Counted from the first letter of the stretch, positions 46,819 to 57,266 are shown. The stretch is 64,000 nt of DNA from Lepturacanthus savala (GCA_030544235.1 CM060477.1:2221934-2285933); one strand, 5' to 3'. Notes: generated from the letters alone by a model not told the origin. Program-made: numbers and translations.

Positions 46819-47205
46819 TTAACCCTTTATTGTATGAAATATTATTTAGACACTATTATTTACTTAAAATGGCCTAAATTAACAAAATTCATATGTAAAG
46901 TCTCCATTAGCTTCCAAAATAACTTATAAAATCAAAATTAAACGTTAAAAAATAAAGTTTACTTACTTAAATTTTTTATTTGGCAAAGGTTTCCCAAAAT
47001 TCGGAATAAAAGACTTTAATCTTCAGTTGTGAGAACATGATGCTCACATGTCAAATGTCCATGATCAATAGGGATATCCTGGTCATGTGACCTCATAAAT
47101 TGTATGTCCTTCAAAATAAAAGCCCCCCTTTCATATCTAAATGTAAAAACATAGATTTTATATCACAGCTTTTTAGAAAAATTAAGATAAAAGCAACAAA
47201 ATGCA
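46819..47205 (-). mobile_element. TTAA-flanked element, copy G
   Basis: Minus-strand copy. TTAA at 46819-46822 is followed by CCCTTTATTGTATGAAATAT (the family right end in reverse), then 'AAAATGGCCTAAA', 'TGATGCTCACATGTCAAATG', 'AGGGATATCCTGGTCATGTG', 'TATATCACAGCTTTTTAGA'. Unlike the short copies it retains the internal A/T-rich region. The opposite end is diverged and is followed within 10 bp by the palindrome at 47214. Confidence 0.7.
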
Positions 47206-47213
47206 GCATCTAA

Positions 47214-47233
47214 CCAGAAGTGATTCAGTAGTG

Positions 47234-47299
<66 letters not shown>

Positions 47300-47319
47300 C
47301 ACTACTGAATCACTTCTGG
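47214..47319. repeat. 106 bp perfect palindrome with (TA)n centre
   Basis: The left arm starts CCAGAAGTGATTCAGTAGTG and runs into ATTTATATA...; the right arm is its exact reverse complement ending CACTTCTGG. The two 53-base arms meet in an uninterrupted TA tract with no spacer. The non-TA part of each arm is about 22 bp and perfectly matched. This could be a tiny MITE, a fold-back product of repair, or an assembly fold. It sits between two TTAA elements. Confidence 0.95.
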
Positions 47320-47389
47320 CAGCAAATCTTTTTACTATCATATTAGAAAAAATAATTTAAATATAATAATAAATAAATAATAAATAATA

Positions 47390-47629
47390 ATAATAATAAA
47401 GTTTACTTACCCAAGATGATGAGTTATTTATTTTTTTATTTGGTGTCCATGAGCAAAAGGAAGTGGTAAACAGGATATCCTGGTCATGTGGCCTCATAAA
47501 TTATATGTCCTTCAAAATAAAAGCCCCCTTTTCACAGCTAAATGTAAAAGCAGAGACATTTAATCACAGCTTATTAAATAAATGAAGATAAAGTAGTTGT
47601 TGCCATGGCAACGCGATGCAACAGAGGGT
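47390..47629 (-). mobile_element. TTAA-family element, copy H
   Basis: Minus-strand copy: 'AAAGTTTACTTACCC', 'TGGTGTCCATGAGCAAAAGG', 'CAGGATATCCTGGTCATGTG', 'TTGTTGCCATGGCAACGCG', end 'ATGCAACAGAGGG' at 47629 followed by TAAA rather than TTAA. The outer end toward the palindrome is unclear. Confidence 0.65.
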
Positions 47630-48029
47630 AAAAACAGCTTCCATCTCTCTTGTACATTGGGTGCATCACATGTTAAGTTTTGTATTTATGAATATTTTAT
47701 GTAGAAAGTTTTATTTGCGTTATGATGCGAGCACAGCTCACCCCGTTACCTTTAATTGCTCTTCCAATCATCTCTCATCTCAGCCAATTTGCCTTAAATG
47801 ACTTTTCGCGCTAAAAGGTTTTTCAGCAGCAACATTTCTGCTTTTAAGAATGTGTTTGGCTGCAAATAAATTTAAGAGGTGTCACATTTTCCATGTTTGA
47901 CCAATATCCTTTAAATCAAATCACCAGCAGCTATGGAGATAGTTGAGTTTCTATTTGTTGTAACATGTAGAATCTAAATAAATCCTCAACAAAGATGAAG
48001 AGAAAACATTTATCTATGTATTGCATAAT
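47630..48029. other. Unique sequence, possible conserved patch
   Basis: 47640-47830 has balanced composition and homeodomain-like words; a 61-codon open frame there has no support. No repeat recognised. Confidence 0.35.
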
Positions 48030-48235
48030 ATTTCTTCTTATTGTCTTCATTTTACTGTGATATAAAATCTGTGTTTATACAGTCAGGTGTGGAAAAGTGG
48101 CTTTTATTTTGAAGGACATATAATTTACGAGGTCACATGACCAGGATATTTGACACGTGAGCATCATCAAATTGAAGGTTGTCTTTTTTTCAATTTAATT
48201 GAATTTTGATGTTATAAATATATAGAAAACTTTCA
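48030..48235 (+). mobile_element. TTAA-family element, copy I, truncated
   Basis: Core words 'CTGTGATATAAAATCTGTG', 'TGGCTTTTATTTTGAAGGAC', 'ACGAGGTCACATGACCAGGA' and 'GAATTTTGATGTTATAAAT'. Neither terminus is recognisable. Confidence 0.6.
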
Positions 48236-49794
48236 TAATAATAATAATAATACTAGTCGATGTGTGCATGTCCTTTTGTGGAATTCAGTGATGCTAGGGA
48301 TGAAATTACAGCGGTTGCTATGGCGATCCCAGACAGGCCTTTGTTACTCCCATCCTCGCTGTGTCAAAGATGCTCGCCGCGGCCGTAAGAGAGGGGAGAC
48401 GGGTTATCTCGCTGCTTTTCAGCTTTATCTCTTTGACTGTATTGTGCCTTCAATCCAATCTCCCGTCTTTTAAGTCCATGGCTTCACTTTTTCTTCCTCT
48501 TTTTTATGACAAGAAAGGAGATATTACCTCTGTGTTCCACCTGGGGGAATTCCTGAGAAGACTCATTCCAGTTTCAGCAGTAATTCTGCTTCTGCCTTTA
48601 TTTAAAAAAAAAAAAAATAGACAATGAATGCATTGAAACTTCATGCAACTTCCATGTTTAATTTAAGGTTGCAAGGAATATATGGGAATTAACAGGAATA
48701 AATCCAAAATTTAACTTAAATATAGTTGGATAAAATATATTGGAGCATAATGGTAGTTGGTAAGTTAGCTGCTGTTTCTCAATTAATTGACCTTTATTTC
48801 TGTACCTATACATCAATTATAACTATATTTCTGTTCATTTTTGTGTATTTTTACACGTTTTTCTATATTTTACTGTACTGAAAAATGACACGCATTTCTC
48901 ACAAGCTAATTTTGAAGATACATACATGAATTTCCAATGAATCTGCTTAAATTCCAATGGAAAGTTTCTGGAAATTTACTCATTTTATATTCTCAAGCAA
49001 CAAATAATGGAAGTAAACCACTTAAAGATGTCAGTTTTAAATAAATAATATTGATAATATATTAAATATTTCAATGACACAAAACAACCAACATAATCTG
49101 TTAATGTCGTTAAATAGATCGCCATGGTAACACCCTTTTTAATGAACTAATCCAATTGATTATGATAAAAACTGTGATATTTAAACAGCAAACATCAATA
49201 AGAATATTTAATTGCTGAGTTTTACAAGGTCAGTTTTAGGCCGATTAGAATGAATGAGTATAAAATGTTGATATTAATACATTGTGATGAATGAAAAAAT
49301 AGATTTCAGATCAGCGAGTGTGAAAATAAGCAACGTGAGAAGTTAATTTTCTAAATTCTGCCTTTTCCATCGGCCCCAGGAGCAGAGATAACATGTGGGG
49401 CAGAAATAACTTGCAGAATTTCAGTCGATAAAAGACTTATAAAAGAAAATGAGCCACTTGTAGTTGAATTGCTATAATGATTCGAGTAAAGTGAAACAAG
49501 ATTAAGACGTACAAAGAAGATAAATGATTTCAGAAATGTTTGTGCGCTTCAAAATCAGCTGGATCCCTCGTTCCTTGATATTTTGCCCATATTTCTAAAT
49601 TAAAAATGATCAGATCTGAACCAATTCATGCTAGAATTGTTTTTTTTCCAACGGGCATGTTGGAAAACGTGATGTGTCTTCAGCAGAGACTTTAGCTGAA
49701 ACTACTGAATAAAGTGATTCATGTTTCTGTTTCTACACAACGATGGGGGGGTCGACATCGATGAAGCTCGTATATACTCTGCGGATATGGTTCA
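48236..49794. other. Unique sequence
   Basis: 48240-48600 is balanced and CpG-bearing ('GCTCGCCGCGGCCGTAAGAG') with overlapping short open frames. 48640-49330 is AT-rich. 49360-49620 is again more complex. No element recognised. Confidence 0.4.
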
Positions 49795-50040
49795 TTATGG
49801 AGAATTTGGTGAGAAGTCAAAGAGCAAAGACTGGACATCTTGTGGATAACGGAACAGCCTTGGGTTACCATTGATTACCACTCTCAGAGCAGATGGATAC
49901 AGCAGTGAATTTTTCACCTGGAGTTTTATTCCCCTGAGTTTCTTGCTGACGTCTGAACTGATGTGAACTCCTTTACACAAAAGTTGCTGCTTTTGCCTTT
50001 CAAGCCAAAGTATCCTCAACTTCTTCTAGAAGTGGGAGGA
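49795..50040 (-). pseudogene. L1-type LINE ORF1 fragment (C-terminal domain)
   Basis: The minus-strand frame reads RILWLERQKQQLLCKGVHI, then SLLYPSALRVVINGNPRLF, then PQDVQSLL. The order of an 'R...KG..I..D' strand, a 'LLYPA.LRV...G' strand and an 'F..P.DV..FL' helix is that of the C-terminal, nucleic-acid-binding domain of ORF1 proteins from fish L1/Tx1-like LINEs. About ten residues usually found between the two strands are missing, and no ORF2 is adjacent, so this is a dead fragment. It is recognised by motif pattern only. Confidence 0.6.
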
Positions 50041-50099
50041 TCAGTGGCCATGGACCAGGTCTAGGATCGTACCAAAGCAAGGTAGGGGAATGTTGAGCC

Positions 50100-50736
50100 C
50101 ATTAGATGATTGGTGTGTTTTCCATGAAAAACCATACCTTCATTCACCAACATGAGTTGTAAAATGAATAGAAAATATAGTGTAGACACTAACAGGGTTA
50201 GAATTAATGATATGTAGTTGAAATAATATGTTTTTTTCCTTCAAACTTTGCTTTCATCAAAGGAAGGTCAGTTTTCTATCTTCTCTAAGCAGCTAAACTG
50301 TTTCCAGCTGTGCTAACATGTTAGCATCCAGGGTTTTCTAATCATCCATTAACCTTCTGATCAATGAACAAACACATTGTTCCATTAGAACATTGGAGTG
50401 ATAGTTGCTGGAAATGGGCCTCTATACACCTATGTAGATATTGATGCACCAAAAAAAACAGTACTAATTTATAGCAGTACTAATTTTTTTTAATATTGAC
50501 ATTTTAAATCGTCGCATCTTCCATTCAGACTAGTGGAAACAACCTATAGGGATACCTGTAGTCACACGACATTTGCAGCTAGAATAGTCATTTACCACAG
50601 TAGCAATGTATAGACTGTATTTCTGATTCATTTAAAGTTATCTTCATTGAAAAAACAGTGTTTTAGGTCGTGTGTAGTGTACACTGTAGTGTAAATTGTT
50701 ACGGCGCCAACAACATCATGACCCCAAGCCTTTTTT
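50100..50736 (+). mobile_element. Tc1-like deletion derivative, copy 1
   Basis: It contains the non-coding ends of a fish Tc1 family without the transposase: 'GAGTTGTAAAATGAATAGAA', 'CTTCAAACTTTGCTTTCATC', 'TTTCTAATCATCCATTAACC', 'TGCTGGAAATGGGCCTCTAT', 'GCAGCTAGAATAGTCATTTA', 'AAAGTTATCTTCATTGAAAA' and the right-end remnant 'CATGACCCCAAGC'. The sequence that would encode the transposase is deleted after the 5' part. A shorter inverted copy lies at 56950-57266. Confidence 0.75.
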
Positions 50737-50739
50737 CTG

Positions 50740-51689
50740 TAAAAGGAAGGAAACCTAGATTTTGTTTTCAGCATCATCCATCCTTACTTATAGGTGCAGT
50801 TTTCTGGCAGCTCAATATTTAGAAACTAGATAACCATCGATGCAGATGAAGCAGCAGAAAAGCAGCTGTCTTTCCTTTTCTTTCTTTTTTTATGAATCAT
50901 TTCATGCACAAAATGTGTGCTATTAAAGCTCACCTGAGGGAGAGAGCTGTTGCTGAATGCCACCCTGCATTCACATCCGACTTGAGGCAGAAACTTGGAA
51001 CTATCACTGCTTTCAAAGGAAGAAGAGGAGGTGGCGGTGATGGGGAGGATGGGGGGGGTGTAATGAAAGTGGAAGACAGCAAGTGTGTTAATAATTAATT
51101 CGGCAGAGTTTTGGTCCTGGGAGGCCAGAGGAAAATATATTGATGTTTGAAAAATGCTAATTAAAGAAAGGAGCACACTTCGGATGGTTTGGAAGGCATC
51201 CGTCTGCCCAGGCAGTTTGAAATCTCACTGCTGCCTAGGCTAATGGTGCTAGTAATGCCTTTGGGGAAAACGCTGCATGAAACACAGAGGCGGGCGCTAA
51301 TGAGTCTCGCGGACCTCTCTGGCACACAGGATGAATGAGAGCGATGAAGAGAAGACGCTGAAAGGCGAAGAAGGAGCCAGAATCGTATTCTTTTAAAAAT
51401 TTCATGGCAAACGAGGGAAGAGGGGTATTTCGGTGGGTAAAAACTGGATTCGCATGCGCCCCCACGGACTCTCTGCTGGCAGCCAATATTGAGTCACACT
51501 GCAAATGGGATCAACATAGTACACACAATAGGCAACACATTTACACTGCTGGTTCCACAACACGCGAGAAACAGGAGACAAGACTATAGCGGCTCTGTGA
51601 GGGGGTACTTAAGCACAGCGTTGAGTTAAATGCTAAAGTTGCATCTTAATCTAAATAAATCTCAATCTCCATACAGGTGGTATCAGACT
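50740..51689. promoter_or_regulatory. Candidate conserved non-coding block (by texture)
   Basis: Long repeat-free sequence with balanced composition: 'AATAATTAATTCGGCAGAG', 'GAAATCTCACTGCTGCCTAG', 'GCTAATGGTGCTAGTAATGC'. It has TAATTA homeodomain cores and a G-run at about 51050. Open frames on both strands (such as minus 50826-51176) are mutually overlapping and unsupported. Confidence 0.35.
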
Positions 51690-51905
51690 ATTACCATTTA
51701 ACCACCTCATACAGCTGAGACTGTACTAAGAACATGCACCTTATTATTGACGTTTGCACTATTTTACTGTTATACATACTTAAAGCTTTAATACCTTTTT
51801 GCTATTTTTATTTTATTTTACTGATACGGCCTTCATGTGGAAAGCAAGTGAGAATTCATTGTACATTGTGCATCACAATATGCTCACAATGTCAATTATA
51901 ACATT
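51690..51905 (+). mobile_element. Possible LINE 3' tail
   Basis: 'ATGCACCTTATTATTGACG', 'TTTGCACTATTTTACTG', 'TTTTTATTTTATTTTACTG' and 'CATTGTACATTGTGCATCAC' resemble the 3' untranslated ends of fish non-LTR elements. No terminal repeat or poly-A is clear. Confidence 0.3.
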
Positions 51906-52249
51906 ATGATTGTTAGCATGCTAACTGATTGGGAATGTCATCACTAGCCCTGGCAACCTGACCGTGGGTGTGGTAGTGAGGGTAAAAGTGGACCTGACTA
52001 CCCATTATTACTGAATGAAATGGTCCCTCCACTTGTAGTTTTTTGATTGTCCTGAGTTGAGTTGTCCTGATCAACGTTAGTACACAAACCAGATGTATTT
52101 GAACACAAAGAGGCTAAATGCATCAATTCAGGTGGTAAATGAAGGAATCTGTCATCAATATAACCTCATCTGATCTTATTGTGGCTTAAAACCCTATTTA
52201 TTTTTTAATATATTAAATTATTATTTTATATATATATATTGCTTACATG
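51906..52249. other. Unique AT-rich sequence
   Basis: No gene or known repeat was recognised before the LINE remnant begins. Confidence 0.4.
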
Positions 52250-52982
52250 CTTTGTGCACTGGCATGGATTGGAGTCCACTGATATTAAGAGTATACTGGG
52301 CCCAGAATTTGGTGTTTTGCCCCTGAACCAGACCTCCGTTACTGTGTTATCTCCGGCGTCCCCCAGGGTCAGTCCTGGGGTCCCTGCTCTTCCTAATCTA
52401 CAGCCGCACCAGGTGAAAACCCTGAGGTTCTACTACTATGCTGTGAACACACAAATCGACCTTCAAACTTTCCCCTAATGAACACCTGGCACTATCCCGG
52501 GCTACCAATGCCTGGATGGCATCCATCACTAGATGGGCAACAACTCCCTGCAGCTAAATGGCATCAATGGTTTGGCTGCCCTTTTTGGCCAGGTCACTCT
52601 TGAAAAAAGATAATTTAATCTCAATGATGTTTTTGATCTGGTTAAATAATAGATATTGATCAAGACTATCCAGAGGTTACAATTTTCAAAACTTGCCAGA
52701 ACAAGGAAATTAGAGCATATCCCTCCAGTCCCTCCACGGGCTCCCAATAGACCCAATCTACCTGATGTTCAGGGCCATAAACTGTACTACCTACCTACCT
52801 TCAGGACCTTCTCATGCCTTTATCTTCACCCTGGACACTGATTTATCTGTGAACCAGCAAAGAGGTTTCTGCTACCTGACTTCATGACATCAGACTACCA
52901 TGGGTGATTGACCTTTCCCACTACGCCTCTGGTGCCAAATCCCAGGAAACATTAGGGCCTCAGACTCTATTTTGGCCGTCTT
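52250..52982 (+). pseudogene. L2/CR1-like LINE reverse transcriptase remnant (5' part)
   Basis: The reverse transcriptase signature GVPQG (about 52355) and, one base out of frame, SVLGSLLFLIY are followed by YAVNTQI at about 52437, where active enzymes have YADDTQ; both catalytic aspartates are gone. Next come an 'NSWM' block and at 52680-52850 'LARTRKLEHIPPV', which corresponds to the region downstream of the polymerase core. Frameshifts and stops interrupt throughout. The order and wording fit the L2/CR1-type LINEs of fish. The remnant continues at 53420 after an insertion. Confidence 0.75.
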
Positions 52983-53419
52983 GGAAGCATAGGGCACCCA
53001 TGGATCCCCTCCTCTCGGTCATCTGCCCCATGGTCTTTGCTCCTTGCTAGGAGGTCCCCATTATGATGGAGCCTCATTGAGCCTGGACCACCTCCAGTTG
53101 TGTTATGGTCTCCTTGGCTTCCTCTTTCCTTGTAGGTTTTATCCAGAGACTTTCTTGCTATATTGGTAGATTCTGTTCTAGGTGTACGGCTGATCCAAAC
53201 CCCAATTTGTAGATTTGATTTCGCTGTAGTCTCTCTTTTGTTGAGCCACCATGTCCTCGGTATGGATCTGAGGCAGTTGTTAAAAAACTCTTGCAGTTTA
53301 TTGATAAATGTTTTATGTGTGAATTGAAGATTCTGATTTGTGTGTTTTTGGAGAGCTGGGAAGAGAGCCATGCAGGTTGGAGTGTTTTAAAAGCATTTCT
53401 TGCCTTCCATCACACTCTA
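52983..53419. mobile_element. 437 bp unidentified insertion in the LINE remnant
   Basis: The LINE coding text breaks after 'IRASDSIL' (GGCCGTCTT) and resumes at AGCTGTTTTTAACTCC, so this segment is foreign. It is flanked by 8-base near-matches GCCGTCTT (52975-52982) and GCTGTTTT (53420-53427). On the minus strand it is open for 134 codons (53371 down to 52967, ending in the LINE), with normal residue composition (e.g. LQEFFNNCLRSIPRTWW). No terminal inverted repeats are clear and the protein is unknown to me. Confidence 0.5.
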
Positions 53420-53575
53420 GCTGTTTTTAACTCCAGAACTAAAACCAACCTGTTCCTCTGACATCCCCTGGAGTCCTGGTTCAGATGTATTTCTTCTTCT
53501 TTTAAGCCTGGGTCTCTTATGTTTTATTAGTATTTTTTAATCTTATTTATCTCTGAATATCGTTCCTCTGATTCT
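53420..53575 (+). pseudogene. L2/CR1-like LINE remnant (3' part)
   Basis: It resumes with AVFNSRTKTNLF, the SRLKTHLF-type block near the C terminus of L2-like ORF2 proteins, followed by T-rich 3' sequence. It is colinear with 52250-52982. Confidence 0.65.
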
Positions 53576-54389
53576 TTGCAACTCACCTGAATCCCAGCTG
53601 CTCTAGCTCTAAATTAATCATGAACTAAAGTTTTAAAGAAAGTTCAAATCTTGACCCAAAGATGTTCGAGATTTACCCCAAACTACAAATGTTGACATCA
53701 TGGCACACTTAGACCTTCTGCTGGACTTAGAGGAGTTTTTGGGAAATATTAATAATAAAAACCTTCATGTCTCTTAGAGGAGTTCTCCTTAAAGGAGTTC
53801 TCCAAATCCGGTAAGATGCATCCTCTTGGGGACCATGAATGTCTGGTCCAGCTAATGGTTATTGCTTAGATGTTAGAGTCTGGACCAAAGTGATCAAGTC
53901 CCACTTTTATGTTGTTGATTTGCAAGGATGCATCAGAAATTACATGGAAACAATCAACCTGTTGCAATAAGTATTTAGTCCACGCCATCGAAACATTACA
54001 CGTTCCCCATGACAAAACAACAATAGCTAATAAATGACAGTCATTAAGCATTAATTTCCCAGCCTGTATGATTTCTTAACATTTGCCCTCCAGCAAATAA
54101 GATGCAGTGAACAAACTGATGAAATAACCATCTCTGTAAGGAAAATGGAGGTTTGTTATGTACACATGAGATATAAACAGCACTGTATGCGCTTTCTTCT
54201 GCAACATGAAACAAATCTATTCCTGTAGTTAGGTAGTGTTTTCTCTGAGGACTCTATTCAAAGGAGTTTCACATGTTGCTTTGTTTGATCTTTTCGAAGT
54301 GAAGTGGATTTAGTTGCTCCTCCAAATTCTATAGAGTAGATTACATGGCTTTTTATTTTAACCCAAATGGTGAGTAAGACATTAATTGT
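53576..54389. other. Unique AT-rich sequence
   Basis: A short duplication 'GGAGTTCTCC' occurs near 53778-53802. Nothing else recognised. Confidence 0.45.
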
Positions 54390-55200
54390 GAGAACAGACT
54401 TTCACATGTAGAGCGTTTGTTGTTTTTTTTGTTCCCCCTCCCCCCACAGACCTGAGCCCCGACCAAAGACACACTCCAGATCACAGCTAATGAGACCTAC
54501 GTTGATAATTCACTTTATTTAATGGCTAATTTACTGTATGTGTAATGCATTTCAAAAGCGTGTTTTCTGCTGGAATAATCTTTATGTATATTTATAGCAC
54601 GCTGCTTCATTAGACGTCCTCCACAGCCTGATAAAACACAAGTGTCTTATATCCTGTACAGTATTCTATTTCTGTCCCATAAGAGATAGCAATCTGAGGA
54701 GAGAGGAGAGATATCGCCTTTGTAGTGGCAGATCGTCAGGAAGAGGAGATGCAATCGTTTTCTCTCTCTCTTTCTCGCACAGCTGGGGACAGATAGGGAT
54801 AATCTAGTGCTTGTGCAAGGTCTCACCAAGTTCCTTTGCAAAATATACGACGCACGTTGCCTCGCTGATGAAGTCGAGCGCGAGCGCATCGCCGGAGATA
54901 TCTCATAACCAGGAGATAACTCACAGAACTTGTGACAAAGATTAGAGCGCGATTAGACACCAGATTGTTTTATTGATCTCGGCGTTTTCCATCTGATCCG
55001 ATAAGATCGTTAATTCAAAGAGTCCCCTTAAACGACGTAACCTTGATGCTGAATGTGAAAATCCACACTCATGCTTCCTCAGCATGTAACTGTGCACGCT
55101 CCATAAATCTGAGGGCTGCTGGTTGTGAAATTTAACAGTACATAGTACACAGTGCTCTACTTGTATGCCTATTTCCATTCAGACACCTCTATTCCTTCCT
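54390..55200. promoter_or_regulatory. Candidate conserved element with GATA-type sites
   Basis: A strong conserved-element texture: 'TTTAATGGCTAATTTACTG', 'TTTATGTATATTTATAGCAC', 'CAAGGTCTCACCAAGTTCC'. It contains at least three WGATAR words (about 54683, 54790, 54913) and several GATATC/GATAAG variants through 55000. No supported coding frame. Function as an enhancer is inference. Confidence 0.35.
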
Positions 55201-55389
55201 GTTTTATATAAATGTACCGTTTCTACTTCACTGCTCTTATAGTACCAGATATTTTGCATGTTCAGTAAAAAATAGTCTATGATAGACTTCTATTACGTTT
55301 TTCTACAAAAAGTGGAAAAGCTTAATATAGAAATGTCAACGCTTTTTCTGACTTATAATTATGTTTTGTATCAAGACACAGACACTCAT
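55201..55389. other. AT-rich lead-in to the Tc1 remnant
   Basis: This may contain the decayed 5' part of the Tc1 element; the left terminal repeat is not recognisable. Confidence 0.35.
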
Positions 55390-56298
55390 TTCACAGCATT
55401 ATTAAACAAGCTGATCAGCCTTGAAAAGGTTATAAAGCCATTTTTAAAGCTTTGGGACTCCAGTGAACCACAGTGAGAGCCATTATCCACAAATGGGGAA
55501 AACATTGAACAACGTTGAACCTTGCCAGGAGCCAACCAAAATTACCCCAAGAGCACATTGACAACTCATCCAAGAGGTCAGAACAGACCCCACAACAACA
55601 TCCAAAGAACTGCAGGCTTCACTCGCCTCAGTTAAAATCAATTTTCATGACTCCACCACGAGAAAGAGACTGGGCAAAACTGTTAGAGAAAAGAGTTATA
55701 AGACGAAAACCACGGCTGAGCAAAAAGAACATTAAGGCTCGTCTAAATTTTGCCAGAAAACATCTTTACGATCACCAAGACCTTTGAAAAACTACTCTGA
55801 CGTGGTCTGATTAGACAAAAGTTGAACTTTTTGGAAGTTGTGTGAAGAAAAGAACGTCATACCAACAGTAAAATAAGGCGATGGTAGTGTGATTTTACTG
55901 CTCCAGGACCAAAAACCCCTAAAGGAGAAGGTCCAGCCGTCTGTTGTAACCTCAAGCTGAAATCAACTTGGGTTCTGCAGCAGGACAATGATCCAAAACA
56001 AACCAGCAATAATGACTCGTCCTCATTTTCTTTTTCTTCGGCCTGAATTCTATTGAGATGACCGTAAAACGGCAATTCATGCTACAAAAAACATCCAATG
56101 TGGCTGAATTACAAACATTCAACAAAGATGAGATGGTAAAAATACCAAATGTTTGATTGCCCAACCAGTTTTTCACACAGGACCATGTCGGTTTAGATTT
56201 TTCTTCTCAATTCTCCATTATCTGAATAATTAAGTGTGAAAAATATGCGAAACATTAAGAAATCAGGAAGGGGGCAAACACTTTATCATACCACTGTA
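55390..56298 (+). pseudogene. Dead Tc1/mariner transposase and right end
   Basis: The DNA tracks a common fish/amphibian Tc1 element: 'GCTGATCAGCCTTGAAAAGG', 'ACAACATCCAAAGAACTGC', 'AGCAAAAAGAACATTAAGGC', 'GTTCTGCAGCAGGACAATGA', and the right end 'AATCAGGAAGGGGGCAAACA' then 'CCACTGTA'. The longest open piece is 90 codons (55515-55787) covering the DNA-binding/linker part (SKKNIKARLNFARKHL). Downstream, WSD followed by a stop marks the first catalytic Asp, QQDNDPK the second, and LNSIEM the Glu region. Multiple stops, frameshifts and an internal deletion inactivate it. The left terminal repeat is missing. Confidence 0.9.
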
Positions 56299-56299
56299 T

Positions 56300-56700
56300 G
56301 TTCCCTGCAGCTCAAAGCTCCCTGGAACTGGAGGGAGGTGAACGGTTAATGTTCCTGGACGCTCACCTAACAATCGACACCAGAGGTCATTAGCATTCAC
56401 GGCGGCCCTCCGTTTTCCCCTTCGCCATCGGTCCCACTTCATCAGTTAAACAGCGAGCTTCTAACCCTGGCTTTGTTTGGTGGGAGCGTCTATGTCTGAT
56501 AAGGGCCCCCCTGATATGGCTGACATCATTAATCACCAGCACTGTGGGAGGACACGCTGGGCAGGCTGAGAGCAGCGGTACCCAACGTCTCTCCCTGCGG
56601 ATCCTTTTTAACAGTGCTGGGCTCCTAATTAATAGAACTGGCCTTCTCTCTTCACAGGGAGACGTCGAAATGCATGATTCCACAGTCAGATAACAGCACC
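56300..56700. promoter_or_regulatory. Candidate conserved element with acceptor-like end
   Basis: Balanced repeat-free sequence ('AGGTCATTAGCATTCACGGC', 'ATGGCTGACATCATTAATCA') that ends in CTAATTAATAG and CCTTCTCTCTTCACAG (56658), which looks like a branch point plus 3' splice site. One frame after it is open for about 43 codons (ETSKCMIPQSDNSTRTLEM...) with only a weak donor-like CAG/GTTTAC at 56730. Exon status is uncertain. Confidence 0.3.
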
Positions 56701-56949
56701 AGGACTCTGGAGATGTCGCTCGGTTTCAACAGGTTTACTGGTTTCAAAAAAAGGCTAAATTATGAAACCAAGGATAGCACTTATTAGAATGTTAAATGGC
56801 TTGTAATGCAAGAAATACACAAATAAAATGGTTGGATATTATCATATTATTATGAACAGGACTTGCCATAGTGTTGTCCAATGCTAGGAACAGCTAACAC
56901 TTTTAATAATTATCATATAAATCTAGCAATTTTCATGAATGTGATGTAA
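56701..56949. other. Unique AT-rich spacer
   Basis: Lies between the conserved-like block and the inverted Tc1 derivative. Nothing recognised. Confidence 0.4.
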
Positions 56950-57266
56950 ATATGTCAACAAACATTGTTTTTTTAATGAAGATAACTTTAAACTAATCAG
57001 AAATATAATCTATACATTGCTAATGTGGTAAATGACTATTCTAGCTGCAAATGTCTGCCCATTTCCAGCAAGAAGCTAGAAAACTGACCTTTTAACAAAA
57101 GCAAAGTTTGAAAGAAGAAATTATTTTAAATACAAATCATTATTTCTAACCTTGTCTATGTCTAGACTATATTTTCTATTCATTTTACAACTCGTGGTGA
57201 TAAATAAAAGTGTGACTTTTCATGGAATACACTAAATTGACACAAACTTTTGAATGGTAGGGTATA
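56950..57266 (-). mobile_element. Tc1-like deletion derivative, copy 2
   Basis: Minus-strand relative of 50100-50736: on the plus strand 'TAATGAAGATAACTTTAAAC', 'AAATGACTATTCTAGCTGC', 'CCCATTTCCAGCAAGAAGC', 'GCAAAGTTTGAAAGAAGAAA', 'TATTCATTTTACAACTCG', and the terminus 'AAACTTTTGAATGGTAG' next to a TA. It is shorter than copy 1, with most of the middle lost, and retains a recognisable outer terminal repeat. Confidence 0.75.

Noticed and set aside
50826..51176. 116-codon minus-strand frame
   Set aside because: It overlaps an equally open plus-strand frame and lies in conserved-element-like DNA; Ser/Phe-rich with no domain.
52250..53575. Active LINE reverse transcriptase
   Set aside because: The YADD box has become YAVN, frames are broken and the copy is truncated and interrupted.
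55390..56298. Functional Tc1 transposase
   Set aside because: Stops at and after the first catalytic Asp, frameshifts, an internal deletion and a missing left terminal repeat make it inactive.
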